From the NCBI RefSeq assembly GCF_003711515.1, contig NW_021167092.1:673073-737072 (forward strand): a stretch of 64,000 bases of DNA. Direction: 5' to 3'. Position 1 is the stretch's first letter. Every line of letters starts with the position of its first letter. Shown here in pieces: positions 1 to 10,890 of the stretch. The DNA comes from Sodiomyces alkalinus F11 (taxonomy: Eukaryota > Ascomycota > Sordariomycetes > Glomerellales > Plectosphaerellaceae). The notes below the pieces were generated by a model. The model was given only the letters and a program-made list of their open reading frames with translations. It did not search any database and was not told where the DNA came from. A program made the translations under genes and the position numbers.

Positions 1-3000
1 ACCGTTTATATATACTATAGGTAATAGTAAGGAAAGCGCCTTCGCGCTATGGGATTTATTAATAGGTTAAGCCTATATCGCGTAGTATTATAATCTTCGT
101 CCTCTTATAAGAAGAATAGTTCTATCTAGAAGTCCGTGGCTGTTATTGTTCTATAGTTATAACTGTTTAAAGATTAAGGTAGTAATAGTTGTGTACGCGT
201 TGAACGCGTTGGGGGTGGGGTTTATACCGAAACTTTTGCTGACCCACTGTAGCTTGTTTATTAGTGCCCTTTAAGATGCTCCTATATAGCCTATAACTAC
301 GGCTCCTATAACGGGTAGAGGCGTATATCGCGGTAGTGGTTTAGCGGAGGCGAGAGACCTTTATGGGTTAGATATAATCGCGGCTAGAAGGTGTTAAAGG
401 GAGAGGGATTTATGCCATTGATATTAATAATATCGTTAACAGTTTACTTACTTATATATATAAGATTATAAGTCCTTCTAGTATTAAAGAACGTCTTCTA
501 GTTATTATTGTTCTATACCTTCTTAGTTATGTAAAGGCTTATAATAGACGGGCACCCTTTAGGTGTATCCGCGGCTACCCGTTATTGGTTATCGTGTTCT
601 ATACCCCGAACCATGGCTAACGCTATAAGGAACGCGTGCGCAGGATCTTATAAGGGTGTTAGAGGAGTAAGAAACGGCTTGAACCTCGTAGTAGTAAGCC
701 GTGAAGTGTTTATAGTAATAGCAGTATCCGTAGTCATAGCAGTAGCGTTAGAGTCTTCCGACTGAAGGTCTAATATATCTACGGCTATACCCTTTAATAG
801 TAGCCTACTTTCGGTTATTATATCGTTAGATTAGGTAATACGGGTAGATTATAGGCGTGTACTAATCTCTTTAGTCGAAGCTATAGCTTATAGAGTTTTA
901 ATCTTACCGTTAAAGGCTTCGTCTTCGTTAAAGACTATATCTCTTATTATAACGATATTTATTAAGTATAGAAGCTATACGTGGAAGCTATTTAAGGAGA
1001 GGTATCCGATATAGTATCCGATCCAAGGCTTCGGTTTATGCCTTTATAGGCGGTTCCTTTTAGCTTAGACATAGCGTATCTTTACGAAGACTTTATAACC
1101 GTATACCCGTAGGTATATAAGGTTAGGCTAACGGCCGTGTAGGCCTTCGTATAGCGTTTTCCACTTATTAATATAGCGAGGAGTTCTATTATACAGATAA
1201 AAGCAGTCCTAAAGATTCTAGGCTAGATGGATATAGGCAGATTAGCTCCAATCCTTATAGACCTCGCCCTCCTTTTAACGATACCTCTAATCCGTTTTAT
1301 ATCGCCGTTGTAATCTAATAAATATAGTGCTAACGGCTAGCCTTTTACCCCTTTAGTAGCGAGGAAAGTAATGACTTCTATATGCTAAAATATCTTGGAA
1401 TCGGCCCGTAGGATACGTAGCCAAATTTTGAATTAGGTCTTGAGCTGGGTAAAAACGTCTTTTAACGTATAAAAGATAAAGTTTTAGTCTCCTTTCTATA
1501 GACGTATAACCTATAAACACATCTATAACGAATATAATAGACTTATATAGACCGCCCGCTAACGGCTCCGCCTCTTCGAGATTATAAATATTAACCGCTA
1601 AGGCCTTGCTAGGCTTTAACGGGTAAAGAAATGGTATTCTCTTAATCCATATAGGTATTTCCGATTATCTATACGCGTTATACTAGATAATATGCGGTCC
1701 CTTTATTCTTACCCCCCAGGTGGCGTTAATAATCCTTCTAAGGGTATTTATACCGTAGTGACCGAGACGTTCATGTTACCTTCACGCTATAGGCCTCTAC
1801 GGTTACCGCGGTTATTATAAGCTTCCGTGCGGGTTATCGTGTGGGTGCCGGGCCGAAACCGTAAGCACGGTAGCGGTGTCTACCGTATATTCGATTATAT
1901 ACTAGCCGTGGATATCTAGTAGTTTATAGACAGGCCGTTTATGCGCTAAAGTAACGATAATATTTTTTATAGTATCTTAGCGCTAGCCTTATAGACGTAC
2001 CTACCGTTTCTAGATAATATTAGTAACGCATTCCTTATAATATACGATATCGCGGAGGCGTAATAGCCTCTTCGTGCCGGATAGAGATTATAGACGCAGC
2101 TTAACGTCTCTATACTCGTGGATAAGAGCCTTATAGGTGCCTACATAGAGGGATAAAGCACTATTAGGTAGTTTAACTGCTGTAAATCGGCCTGGACTAT
2201 TAAAGACATGGATTAATGATTATAAGTCTAGGATCGCGTAGTTTAGTAGTGGTTTAGCTTGGTTAATAGAGAGTAATACTCCTTATTCTTATAGTCGTAA
2301 TAGTATCATTGTATAAGGGCGCTCTTAGTCCCCGTCTTTAGTAGGATAGAATCCTAGTCGCCTCCTCGTAGAGGCGTTAAAGTTCGAGATCCCTATAAGA
2401 TAGGACGCGATAGGTGCTTCCTTTATTATTATTATGGCTATGGCTAGCTAGAAAACCCGGCGAATTTGTTAAGTAGTAGTTATAATAGATGTAGTATTAT
2501 AGAGTTAATTCTCCTAGACCTCCTTTATCTTACTAGGGGTGATAGACCCTAAGGCTTCTCGCCTCTTCAATATCGCGGTATCTACGCGGCTCCTAAAATA
2601 TAACTTACGTATCTTCTTTTCTATCACCTTTATAATATCTTCACGACTACGCTAGCTATAAAGGCGTAATCTAGCCTCACGTACTAATAGGCGGGAGTGG
2701 TATAAGTGTTCTTATAGATATTATAAGGCCTCCTTATCACGGGAGCGATAGCCTTTATAGACGTGTCGCTACGACAGCCCTTCTTATTATCTTTATTATT
2801 AGTAGTAGTAGCAGGATCCCTAGTATTGGGGAGGTTCACGAGGGTATTAAAGGTGCCTTTCCCGACTCTAGGCTTTACCGCGGCGGATTAAAGGCTCTTT
2901 ATACTATTAAGAATTGCCCTTAGAGTCTTTACGAAGTCGTTAATTATTAGTTCGTTTTTCGTAATCTTATTATAGTTATTTACTAGGTAGTTATTACTCT

Positions 3001-3862
3001 ATTCCTAGGCGATAGGTCTAATAGCTTTTCACAGGTCTTCAGTCTAACGGTCTACAGTTAATAGCTCTAAAACGCTTATATACCTATAGTATAGTATCGT
3101 ATTTTCTAGCTTATAACCTACGCGTCTATATCCTTAGGTATCGCCTTTCTAGGCGAGGTATATGAATAATATAGAATCAGGGGTTCCGTATAGAGGTTTA
3201 TAGAGGTTAGTCCGGCTTACGCGAGGAGGAGGGTAACCGAGGCTTATATATTATTTAGTTTATTATCCTATAGCTACGCGAGGAGGTTACGTACCGCGGT
3301 ATAGATAATCGCTATAATATACTAGTATATCTTATTAAACTCCTTTTACTATACTGTATAGTCGGCCTTTTCCTCGCGGTATATAAGGCGATCTTATAGA
3401 TAGCGTATACGTCCTGTTTCGGAGAGGTTATTAAGAGACGTAGGTGTCATTATCGGTGATTGTTTATAACGGCCGTAGCCTTCCTATAAGCGGTCGTCTT
3501 CTTCTTACCGGCGACCGTAATAGCCGTGGTAGTAGCGATAGCGGTAGCGGCTGCGATAGGGTCTTCGTCTATATCCGTGTTACCATCGGCCTCTAGCGTG
3601 ATAGTAGAAGATAGAGTAGCCGTAGCTTCTTCCGCCGCGTTAAGGTTAATAACAAGGGCCTTCGATTTACGTATATTAGGCGTCGTAGGCTTAAGGAGCA
3701 GGTAGGCATTGGCCCCCTTATCGCTTAGCTTTAGATTAAGATAGTTATTCTACTAGGAGGCAGATTTACCGTGTATAGCGCGCTCCCACGCTACCTAATC
3801 CCTCTAGTTAATAAGGGTAGTGGCCGTTTATTTGGTATTATATATATTAGAAGATAGTTTTG
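1..3862 (-). pseudogene. RIP-degraded Copia (Ty1-type) gag-protease-integrase remnant
   Basis: Reading the minus strand from about 3862, a Gag-like start is followed by a stretch containing 'RDWVAWERAIHGKS', the Trp-rich layout of Copia Gag. A degraded protease motif (ILD..SLIHVFN) lies at 2200-2234. The pre-integrase zinc motif 'HERLGHYGINTLRR' lies at about 1735-1775. The integrase core lies at about 1480-1640, with 'SIIFVIDVFIGYT' around the first catalytic Asp. The order gag-PR-IN is that of Ty1/Copia. The part at 600-700 matches the linker region of the second copy at 39,857-39,960. Reverse transcriptase is not clearly visible and may lie left of the window. Many in-frame TAA/TAG codons make it non-functional. 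No LTR was found for this copy. Confidence 0.7.
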
Positions 3863-3939
3863 CTCATTTATTAGTTACTTAATTAATAGGTACGTTAGTA
3901 GGTTAACTAATCGCTTAATTACTCTAATTAGGTTAATAG
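3863..3939. other. Junction between the Copia remnant and element A
   Basis: AT-rich stretch, dense in TTAAT/TTAGT words, between the Gag start of the Copia remnant and the first base of the left LTR of element A. The last five bases, AATAG (3935-3939), would be the target duplication of A. This cannot be confirmed, because another internal region rather than a target copy follows the right LTR of A. No gene is seen. Confidence 0.35.
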
Positions 3940-4270
3940 TGTAACTACGTAGATACGGCTTTAGTGTGGTGTTAGCAGCCGGTCACATGACCCCCTTTTT
4001 TAAGGCTGCTGGATCTATATCCTATATATATATTAAGGGACACACGTAGAATATCCCCGGCGAGGGACTATTATTCAATTATTATCCTCTTTTATAATTG
4101 CTTATTCCACGTTTAAGGTATTTTTCTAGTTTAACTTACGTTACCCTAATCAGACCAGTGACTACCGATCTACTTCTTCGCTAAAGGTTATAGCGGTGTT
4201 AGTTATGTTTTGGTTATATATCGTGGTTTTACTAGACTAACCTCTTTATCTGATCTTTATCTTAACGATC
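3940..4270 (+). repeat. Left (5') LTR of large Gypsy element A
   Basis: This 331-bp sequence matches 32716-33044. It begins TGTAAC and ends just before a primer-binding site. The last ~200 bp of the two copies are almost identical apart from CpA/TpG to TpA changes. The first ~130 bp differ more, including the run after 'CAGCCGGT'. A TATATATAT run lies near 4022-4030. The LTR lies directly upstream of plus-strand gag-pol, so it is the 5' LTR. Confidence 0.8.
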
Positions 4271-4283
4271 TAGTGCTACTACG
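4271..4283 (+). other. Primer-binding site of element A (mutated)
   Basis: TAGTGCTACTACG directly follows the LTR. The right-hand copy at 33045-33057 reads TGGTGCCACTACG, starting with the TGG expected for pairing to a tRNA CCA 3' end. The left copy carries two TG/CA-type changes. The tRNA was not identified. Confidence 0.6.
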
Positions 4284-4289
4284 TCTTTA

Positions 4290-7250
4290 TCCAGTTATAA
4301 TATAGTGCTCGGAGGCGGATTTATTCGGCGTCCCTAAAGTATTCTGACCCGGATTAGAGTAATAAAGGCGTTTAAGGGAGGTTCCGGCCCTCCTAAACGG
4401 ACTAACCGTTAATAACCCCTAAAGAATATAAAGATAACGACTAAGGAAGGATTTAACGCTTTAAGACCGAGGGGAGATTTACCCTAATAGATTTAGAAAA
4501 AGAAACGACTATATAGGTAAGATAGGAAGCACCTTTAGCACTTTTAATTATAAGACCCGCCGCCGTAGAGGTAATAACTATAGGGACGGAAGAAACCGAT
4601 TAGATCGTGATAGAGTTAGATTCAGGATATAGAATAGACTTAATAGGGGGCTCATAACCCCTGCTACTAATTAAAATAGACTATTATATAGCGAAGAAAA
4701 GATAAGACCGCCGAGAGTAGCTTACCCGGATTAGGGTAACTAACCCCTAGTAGACCTAATAAAAAGCTAATACCGAGCGTAGAAGCGAAATAACGATACC
4801 TTATATAAGGACCCGATAGTCTAGTAAAAGCCTCTACGGACCCCGTAAGCAAGTTATAATACTTCTTCGTAAGACTTAGGGCGTAATATTACTAATATTA
4901 ATATCCGTGAGTATAGCCCTTTTACTAATAGGTAATCTCCTGATCGTGGGGGCCTTTTTCTTTAAGGTGAGTTAGAAAAGCTAGACCCCGAAGATAAATA
5001 TCACGGAGCGAAATCTAGGACCGCTATTACCCTCTTATCAAAGACTTTATTACTGTTATTAAGATAAGACAATATATATACTAACCTAGCTAGTATCTAG
5101 AATACCTATAGGACCTTCTCGTTAGATAATTAGTTTAAAGAACCTTTCCCTAACTACCCTAAATACCCTAATCCTATTATTATTATTTGCCTACCCCCTC
5201 GCACTTATACCTAAAATACTATAGATACTTAGACTTAGCACTATAAGTCTAACCCCGTTATCGTTATTAGCGACTCTGATAATAAGGCTCCCTCGCCGGC
5301 TATTCCCCTTATTCTTACGCCCGTTATGTTTCCTGCCCCTAATTAGGGGAACTATACTATCGGGGCTACGGCCTTACCTCCGCCCGCTCCTAGGCCGACT
5401 ACTATATCTACCGCGGCTCCGACTACTATTTCGATAATTACCCCTAATACTGCCCTTACCTAGCCTATCTTTATTACCTAGCCTACCCCTAAACGTTGAT
5501 AGCCCCTTACTACCGCTAAAGACCTAATTAAGCTACTATAAGCCCTAATAAGCCGTGACTAAAAGAGTATTATCGCCGAGGTTATTAAAGCCCTACTATC
5601 TACTACTACTACGTTAAGAGTACCCCTAAATCCCCTCGTTACTAGAGCTCCCAGCTTTAGTAGTAAGTCCCTGTTTACGTTCCTTCAATAGTACGATAAC
5701 TATACTAAGCTTAACCGCCTTAGTAAAGCCGATAAGATTACCTACGTTAATCTATACACAGACACGGCTATTTATCCCGCCATTAAACGCTTAGTTAATG
5801 AGGTTTAAGCCGCTAAAGATAGTTAGTCTAATCTAGTTAAGAAGCTTACTAAAGAGTACCATTATCTAGATCCTAACTACTAACTTAACTTCTCTTATAA
5901 GGTTTATTAGCTTCGGGTAAAATATAAGACGTATAAGATTAATAGCGTTCATTAGGTTAGGGACTTACTATAGTAAATTACTATCTGGAAGGCTAAGGCA
6001 GAGCGGGTTTAAGGCACTTTTATCGAGGACTCCGAGCTTTACGGTATCGTCCTTACTATTCTATATAGGGATATCTATATATTTATTGCTAATAAGCTTA
6101 AGATCCGAGGCACCGACTTAAGAAAGATAGTTAAGAGCTATAGGCTATTTTCGGACTTACTACGTAAGTAGTTTACGGATATCTAGGAAGTGGAGGGTAA
6201 ACCTATAGATAGGGACGCTATACTAGGTATAGCTAAGTCTAATTAGCCTAATAGTACCGCTTTCTAGCCCACGACCTTAAGGCGGCCTATTATAGTCTAT
6301 AAGTCTATAGCCTCTTAATTGGATATAGATAAACTCGCTGATCTCCTCGAGAAATATACTATTTCCCTTATCTATAATAGAGCTAAAGGCGTTAAGGGTA
6401 TTACTACCTAAGTACTCGCCTTATCTAAGAGGATAGGCACGGAAAAGGTCTAAGCCCTACTCGCTATAAAGTCTAATCTAAAGAACGCCTTTTATAGTAT
6501 CCTTAAGAACGCCCCTTAGCCTACGATAACTACTTTAGTATACTTCGCTACCCCTAATTAGGCTAACGGTACCGCTTATTGGCCTAATAAAGCTTAGTAT
6601 ACTAAGGAGATCTACTTCGGAGGACCCCGCCCTAGATATAATAACCGATATAATAATAACCGCCCGACCTAATAATATAATAACCGTGTAGAATAGCAGA
6701 GAGGTACCTAGAATAACGGCCAGCCCCTACTAGCTCGCTACTACTACTACGGCTAAAAAGGGTATCGGAGAGATAATTGCTTTATCCTAATCTACGATAA
6801 CGCCTATAACCTAGTTAAGTAGTAGTTCCCCGAGTATTTAGTAATAGATTAGACTAATACCTAGGTAGCCTGCCTAGAGAGCGAGCTACGGGTTAACGAG
6901 TACTAGCTATACTAACGCCTTATACTATATTAGCTAGCCACTAAGCTCTATAGCCGATTTAAGGAGCTCGTAGACCTCTATATTAAGACCTTCTAGCCCG
7001 TTACCCTCCTCTATAAAACTAAAGAGACTAATAGGCTTATAATTAAGTACGTAGTTAAGTAGGTATAGAAGTAATAGACCGGTTAGGGTAATTAGGCTAT
7101 CTAAGCCACTTAAGCCATAAGAGTTACTAAGGTCACGGGATCTATTAATTTTATTACTACAAGAGTATATACTACGTCTATATCTCGATATACTTTAACC
7201 GACCCCTGAGACCCTTTTCACACTACTAAAAGCGGGAGGATTAGTAAACC
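4290..7250 (+). pseudogene. Element A gag (RIP-degraded)
   Basis: This is the first plus-strand coding region after the LTR and primer-binding site. The clearest coding runs from about 5800. It ends in a CCHC zinc knuckle at 6739-6780 read as Y-x2-Y-G-stop-K-G-Y-RRDN-C. Three of the four ligands (both early Cys and the His) are now Tyr, as TGC->TAC and CAT->TAT changes produce. A Pro/Thr/Ala-rich segment at about 5290-5680 precedes the structured part. The product would be the capsid/nucleocapsid protein that packages element RNA. The start is uncertain, and 4290-5150 has weak coding character. Confidence 0.6.
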
Positions 7251-7749
7251 TACGCTAAAAGTAGCTAGTTCCCCTAATTAGACTATTTAATAGACGCTAT
7301 CGACTCCGGAAAGCTCCTAAAGGGTTATAGAAATAGTTAATAACGCCGATATAAAAAACGGACTAGCTCCTAATTCGATAGCCCCTATATCTAGACCCGT
7401 TACTACCTTAACTACTACCCGGCCTACTTCACGAGCCTTGGATTAGAAAGATACCCTTAATTTATTTAACTGGGAGGCTATTATATAAAAGGTCCGCGAG
7501 AAAAGCCTAAAACACCTTTTAAAGATAAAGGTTAAGGTTCCTATAGTTTACCTCCTATTTACTAATAAAGCTATCCTCGCGGATTACGAGGAGATACTAA
7601 GGTCGATTGGTAGCTAAGTAAAGCCTCGTAAAGTTATCCGCTTAACCCCTAAAAAGGCCTTTTTTATAGACTCCTTACCCCTTAGACCCGACCGCCCTAT
7701 ATAGTGTACGAATACTACGACTATAGCGCTTATACCTAATAATGCCCTA

Positions 7750-9306
7750 TCTATTACGCCCGCCCCGATAATTAATAAACTAAAGCCTCCTACTATTTAC
7801 GCTAAGTATATAATAATACAGGTTAGCCTTACTAAATGAATAGCTAAGGCCTACCTTATAAAGGATTATTTTTACGTAGTTATTAATATAAGAGCCGTCT
7901 TTAACACTATTTGGCTAGACCTTATAGAAAAGCTAGGGTTATAAGGCTATATCGGGAAAAGTAATATTACGATTAAAGGGATTAACGACGTGGATAGGGT
8001 CAACTATATAGGATACCTATAAAAGCACTTTTAGGTCGGGGATTAGTATAGAAAAGTCTATTTTATAGTAATCGAGGGAATAGGGCCTAGGATACTTCTT
8101 AGCCTCCTATTCTTACTTAATAATCACGTCTCTTTTATTTATAGAGATAGATAAATCGATATAGACTTTACTTGCAGGGATACCTGTGTTATCGTCCCTA
8201 TCGCTAGTAGGGAATAGGTTAATAACTACCTTTATAGATAAAGCTAGCCTAAGTTTAAAGACGAGGAGAAACGCTAAGAGGAGGAGGATTTAATTAATCT
8301 AAGTTTCGGATAATAAGGGGAGGATAGCGTCCCTTATAGTTAATCCGGGTCCGCTACCTTAATATCGAGTAACGATATAACTAGCGGTTCGCCCGACTAA
8401 GGCGTAAAAGAGGCGGAGAAGATAAGAGAGAGGAGGACGGAGGAGAAGAGGAGCGATAACGATATTTTCCTTTATTTATATACTAAGGACGCTACTACTT
8501 TAGTCGCCTTCCTATTTATGGAGGAGGTAAAGCCCTTGACGTAGAGAACTTATATAGCCTTAAGGGCGATACCACGAAATTAGGGCTAAGGATATAAGAG
8601 GTATATCGCGGAGGCTCCTTATATAATAACTACGATTATATAATAATAACTAATTTATATTAACTACTTATCTTTTTCGACTTTTCTATACTACTATTAG
8701 CCTAATTACCCTAATAGCCTCTTAGTCTTATATTTTCAAAAGGACCGGATAACGTAGGATAATTCCTAGATAAAAGCGTTTAAGGCTTTAAAGAAAGAGG
8801 AGGATAGTATTATTAGTATAGCCGCGGTTATAATAAAAAGGCTATAATAGCCTAAGAGGAGGAAGTCCTAGGATCTTATTAAAGAAGCATACTATTCCCT
8901 TAATCCCGGAGGCGTCTTTACTATATAAAAGCCTAAGGCTTTAAAGGTTTACCCTCTTAACGATATTCCGTCTAATAAAAGTATCTCTAATAAAGACCTC
9001 TACTAGAAAAAGAATATCCTTATAGAAATTAAAAAGAAAGACTAGGAGCTATAAGATAAGCGGTTTATTAGCCTGATTATACCGAAGGTTTCTAAAATTA
9101 TATCTTATTCGCGCCTTGTACCCGAAAGACTTAACGCTATCCTAAAGACTGTCGACCACTTAACTACTAAGGAATAGGAGCTCCTAAAAAAGGTCCTCCT
9201 AAACCGCTAGGTAGCTATTACGTAGGATTAGACTAAGTATAGCCGCCTCGATAAACGAGTAGCCCTTTTATAGAAGATTCGGGCGGTTCTTTATAAAGCG
9301 TAGTAG
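7750..9306 (+). pseudogene. Element A pol, N-terminal part: protease and start of reverse transcriptase
   Basis: The aspartic protease region lies at about 7830-8150. The active-site segment reads VVINIRAVFNTIW, so the DTGA-type motif is lost while the flanks stay recognisable. A Glu/Arg-rich linker covers about 8250-8470. The N-terminal RT region starts near 8880. At 9306 the frame is cut by nested element B and resumes at 16877. The break falls in the fingers part of RT, before the KKKDG-type motif found in the second half. Pol would process the polyprotein and copy element RNA. Confidence 0.65.
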
Positions 9307-9823
9307 TGTTAGGACGGCTTCCGGTCCTTTATAGTATAGCGGACGATAGAGGACTGGCGTCGAGGTTTTAGTTTAAAATAAGAAGAGGATGTTAACTAAA
9401 GAGCAGTAACTATTATTCGTAGTGGTCTAGTTATAGTTATATCGTAAAGACTAGGCGTCTTCTTTATAAGGTAGGTTTAAGCGTAGAATAGTAGTTTAGG
9501 TAAAGACTTAGATTAATCGATACCTTATTCTCTAGTAGAAGTAAGGCCTAGAATACTCTGATATATAGATAGTGTAGTTTACTAAGCCTCGGGTGAATAG
9601 AGTTATATTATTCACTGGTGCCCTGGTAAACGTCCTAACCTATTCACCGTTCCTCCCGTGAACACTTCACGACCCCCTACGTACTAGTGTATCCGTCTTA
9701 GCGTAGTCACGTGTTAAGACACGTGATCCCTTTTCCCTGAATTATCTTCTGGTTACGTCCTAGTACGTTATATACTAGTATATCCTTCGTGCTATTATAT
9801 ATTTAGGCCCGTTAGCCGTAATA
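9307..9823 (-). repeat. Left LTR (3' LTR) of nested Gypsy element B
   Basis: This 517-bp sequence pairs with 16355-16871 at identical length. It begins TGTTAG and ends AATA (originally TG...CA). It is flanked on the left by AGTAG (9302-9306), repeated exactly at 16872-16876 after the other LTR, which is a perfect 5-bp target duplication. Compared with the right copy, most CA/TG positions are TA here. It carries the same GTGAA/TTCAC and CACGTG inverted repeats. Confidence 0.92.
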
Positions 9824-9840
9824 TTACCTCCCTCCTTCTG
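9824..9840 (-). other. Polypurine tract of element B
   Basis: On the minus strand, the bases just before the 3' LTR read AGAAGGAGGGAGGTAA, a clear plus-strand-primer polypurine tract. Its position confirms that B is transcribed on the minus strand. Confidence 0.7.
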
Positions 9841-9927
9841 AGCGTTATCCTAGCGGTCGTATAAGTAGGTCGCCTCCTTAGGTTTATTACTTCCTTACTT
9901 TTCTTCTTTTCTTTATAGCTAATTATT

Positions 9928-10596
9928 ATGCCTAACCGTGTGCAGAAACGTTCTACTAAATCTTCGCCTTCCCGTTCCACCCTTAATCGCTAGATTAAAT
10001 CCGCGCTGATTAATGATTAAGGTTACGAGGTTATCCCTTATATTCGTTGTTTTAACCGTAACCTTAGTTATCTCTTCCTCGACGATCTCGATTATTATTC
10101 TTGCTGTTACCGTGTAGGTCGTACCTGTGACTTTTCTTGTATTCCTATATCTTCCGGTTAGCGTTTCCCTGGGTCGTACCCTTAAGCTATGCTTTTTCTA
10201 ACCCTCTTTTCCGCAGCTCGCCGAATTAACGCTAAGCTTAAACGGCTCGAGCAGGAGGAGAACTTAGCCGAAAAAGCCCTTTAAAAGCTTGTCGCGGAGT
10301 AATAACGAAAAACCGCCGAAGCTCTCGCTAAACTTTCTCGCCTTCGTCGTATACGTTTATAGCTTCGGAAAAAAAGCGTTAAAATAGCCCGAAAAGACCT
10401 TACGAATATAGAGGAGTTAGAGGAAGTAGAGTGGAAGGAAGCCGAGGCTTATTATACGGAGTCCGAGATTATAGTGGCTACGTAGGCGGTAGGTGCGGTT
10501 AACGTGGTCGATTAGAATCAGATTCTAGCGTAGGATATAGGTGATTTTTCGGATACTAATCTTACGTAGACCGCGGCGTCTGGTTCTATGTCCTGA
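9928..10596 (+). pseudogene. Element B accessory ORF, opposite to pol: Cys-rich head plus coiled coil
   Basis: An ATG opens a 222-codon frame interrupted only by RIP-type TAG/TAA codons and closed by TGA at 10594. Residues ~35-75 hold a Cys-rich segment (RCFNRN..., SCCYRVGRTCDFSC). Residues ~90-160 are rich in Glu, Lys, Arg and Leu and look like a coiled coil (LEQEENLAEKAL, LRRIRL). An acidic tail follows. It runs opposite to pol, between the polypurine tract/3' LTR and the integrase end. I believe short Cys-rich/coiled-coil proteins like this recur in fungal Gypsy elements, from general recall only. Function is unknown; DNA or protein binding is only a guess. Confidence 0.55.
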
Positions 10597-10890
10597 TAGT
10601 ATTTTATTAGTAGTACTTTAGGAGTTACTTATAATGGATTGGGTTTTCTCTAGGCTCCTATATATTATCGCCGTGGTCGTATTTTTTCCACTTAATAAAA
10701 TATTCGGTGCCGTCTAGCGTCTCTCGGTAGTCAAGGATTCGTTCTGCTTTATACACGTCGTTAGTATCGACCACGATCGTGTCTTATATTATTTTTATAT
10801 TCTTTAGTGCTAGTTTAAGTAGTAAAATATACAAATTATTATATATTCTTATTATCGGAGGCAGTGATAGGATATAGTTCGTATCTAATT
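10597..10890. other. Element B spacer between accessory ORF and pol end
   Basis: Here the accessory ORF and pol converge tail to tail. No further coding frame, hairpin or repeat is evident. Confidence 0.4.

Noticed and set aside
4667..4852. 61-codon minus-strand frame in the A leader
   Set aside because: Short, hydrophobic, antisense to gag leader; no motif.
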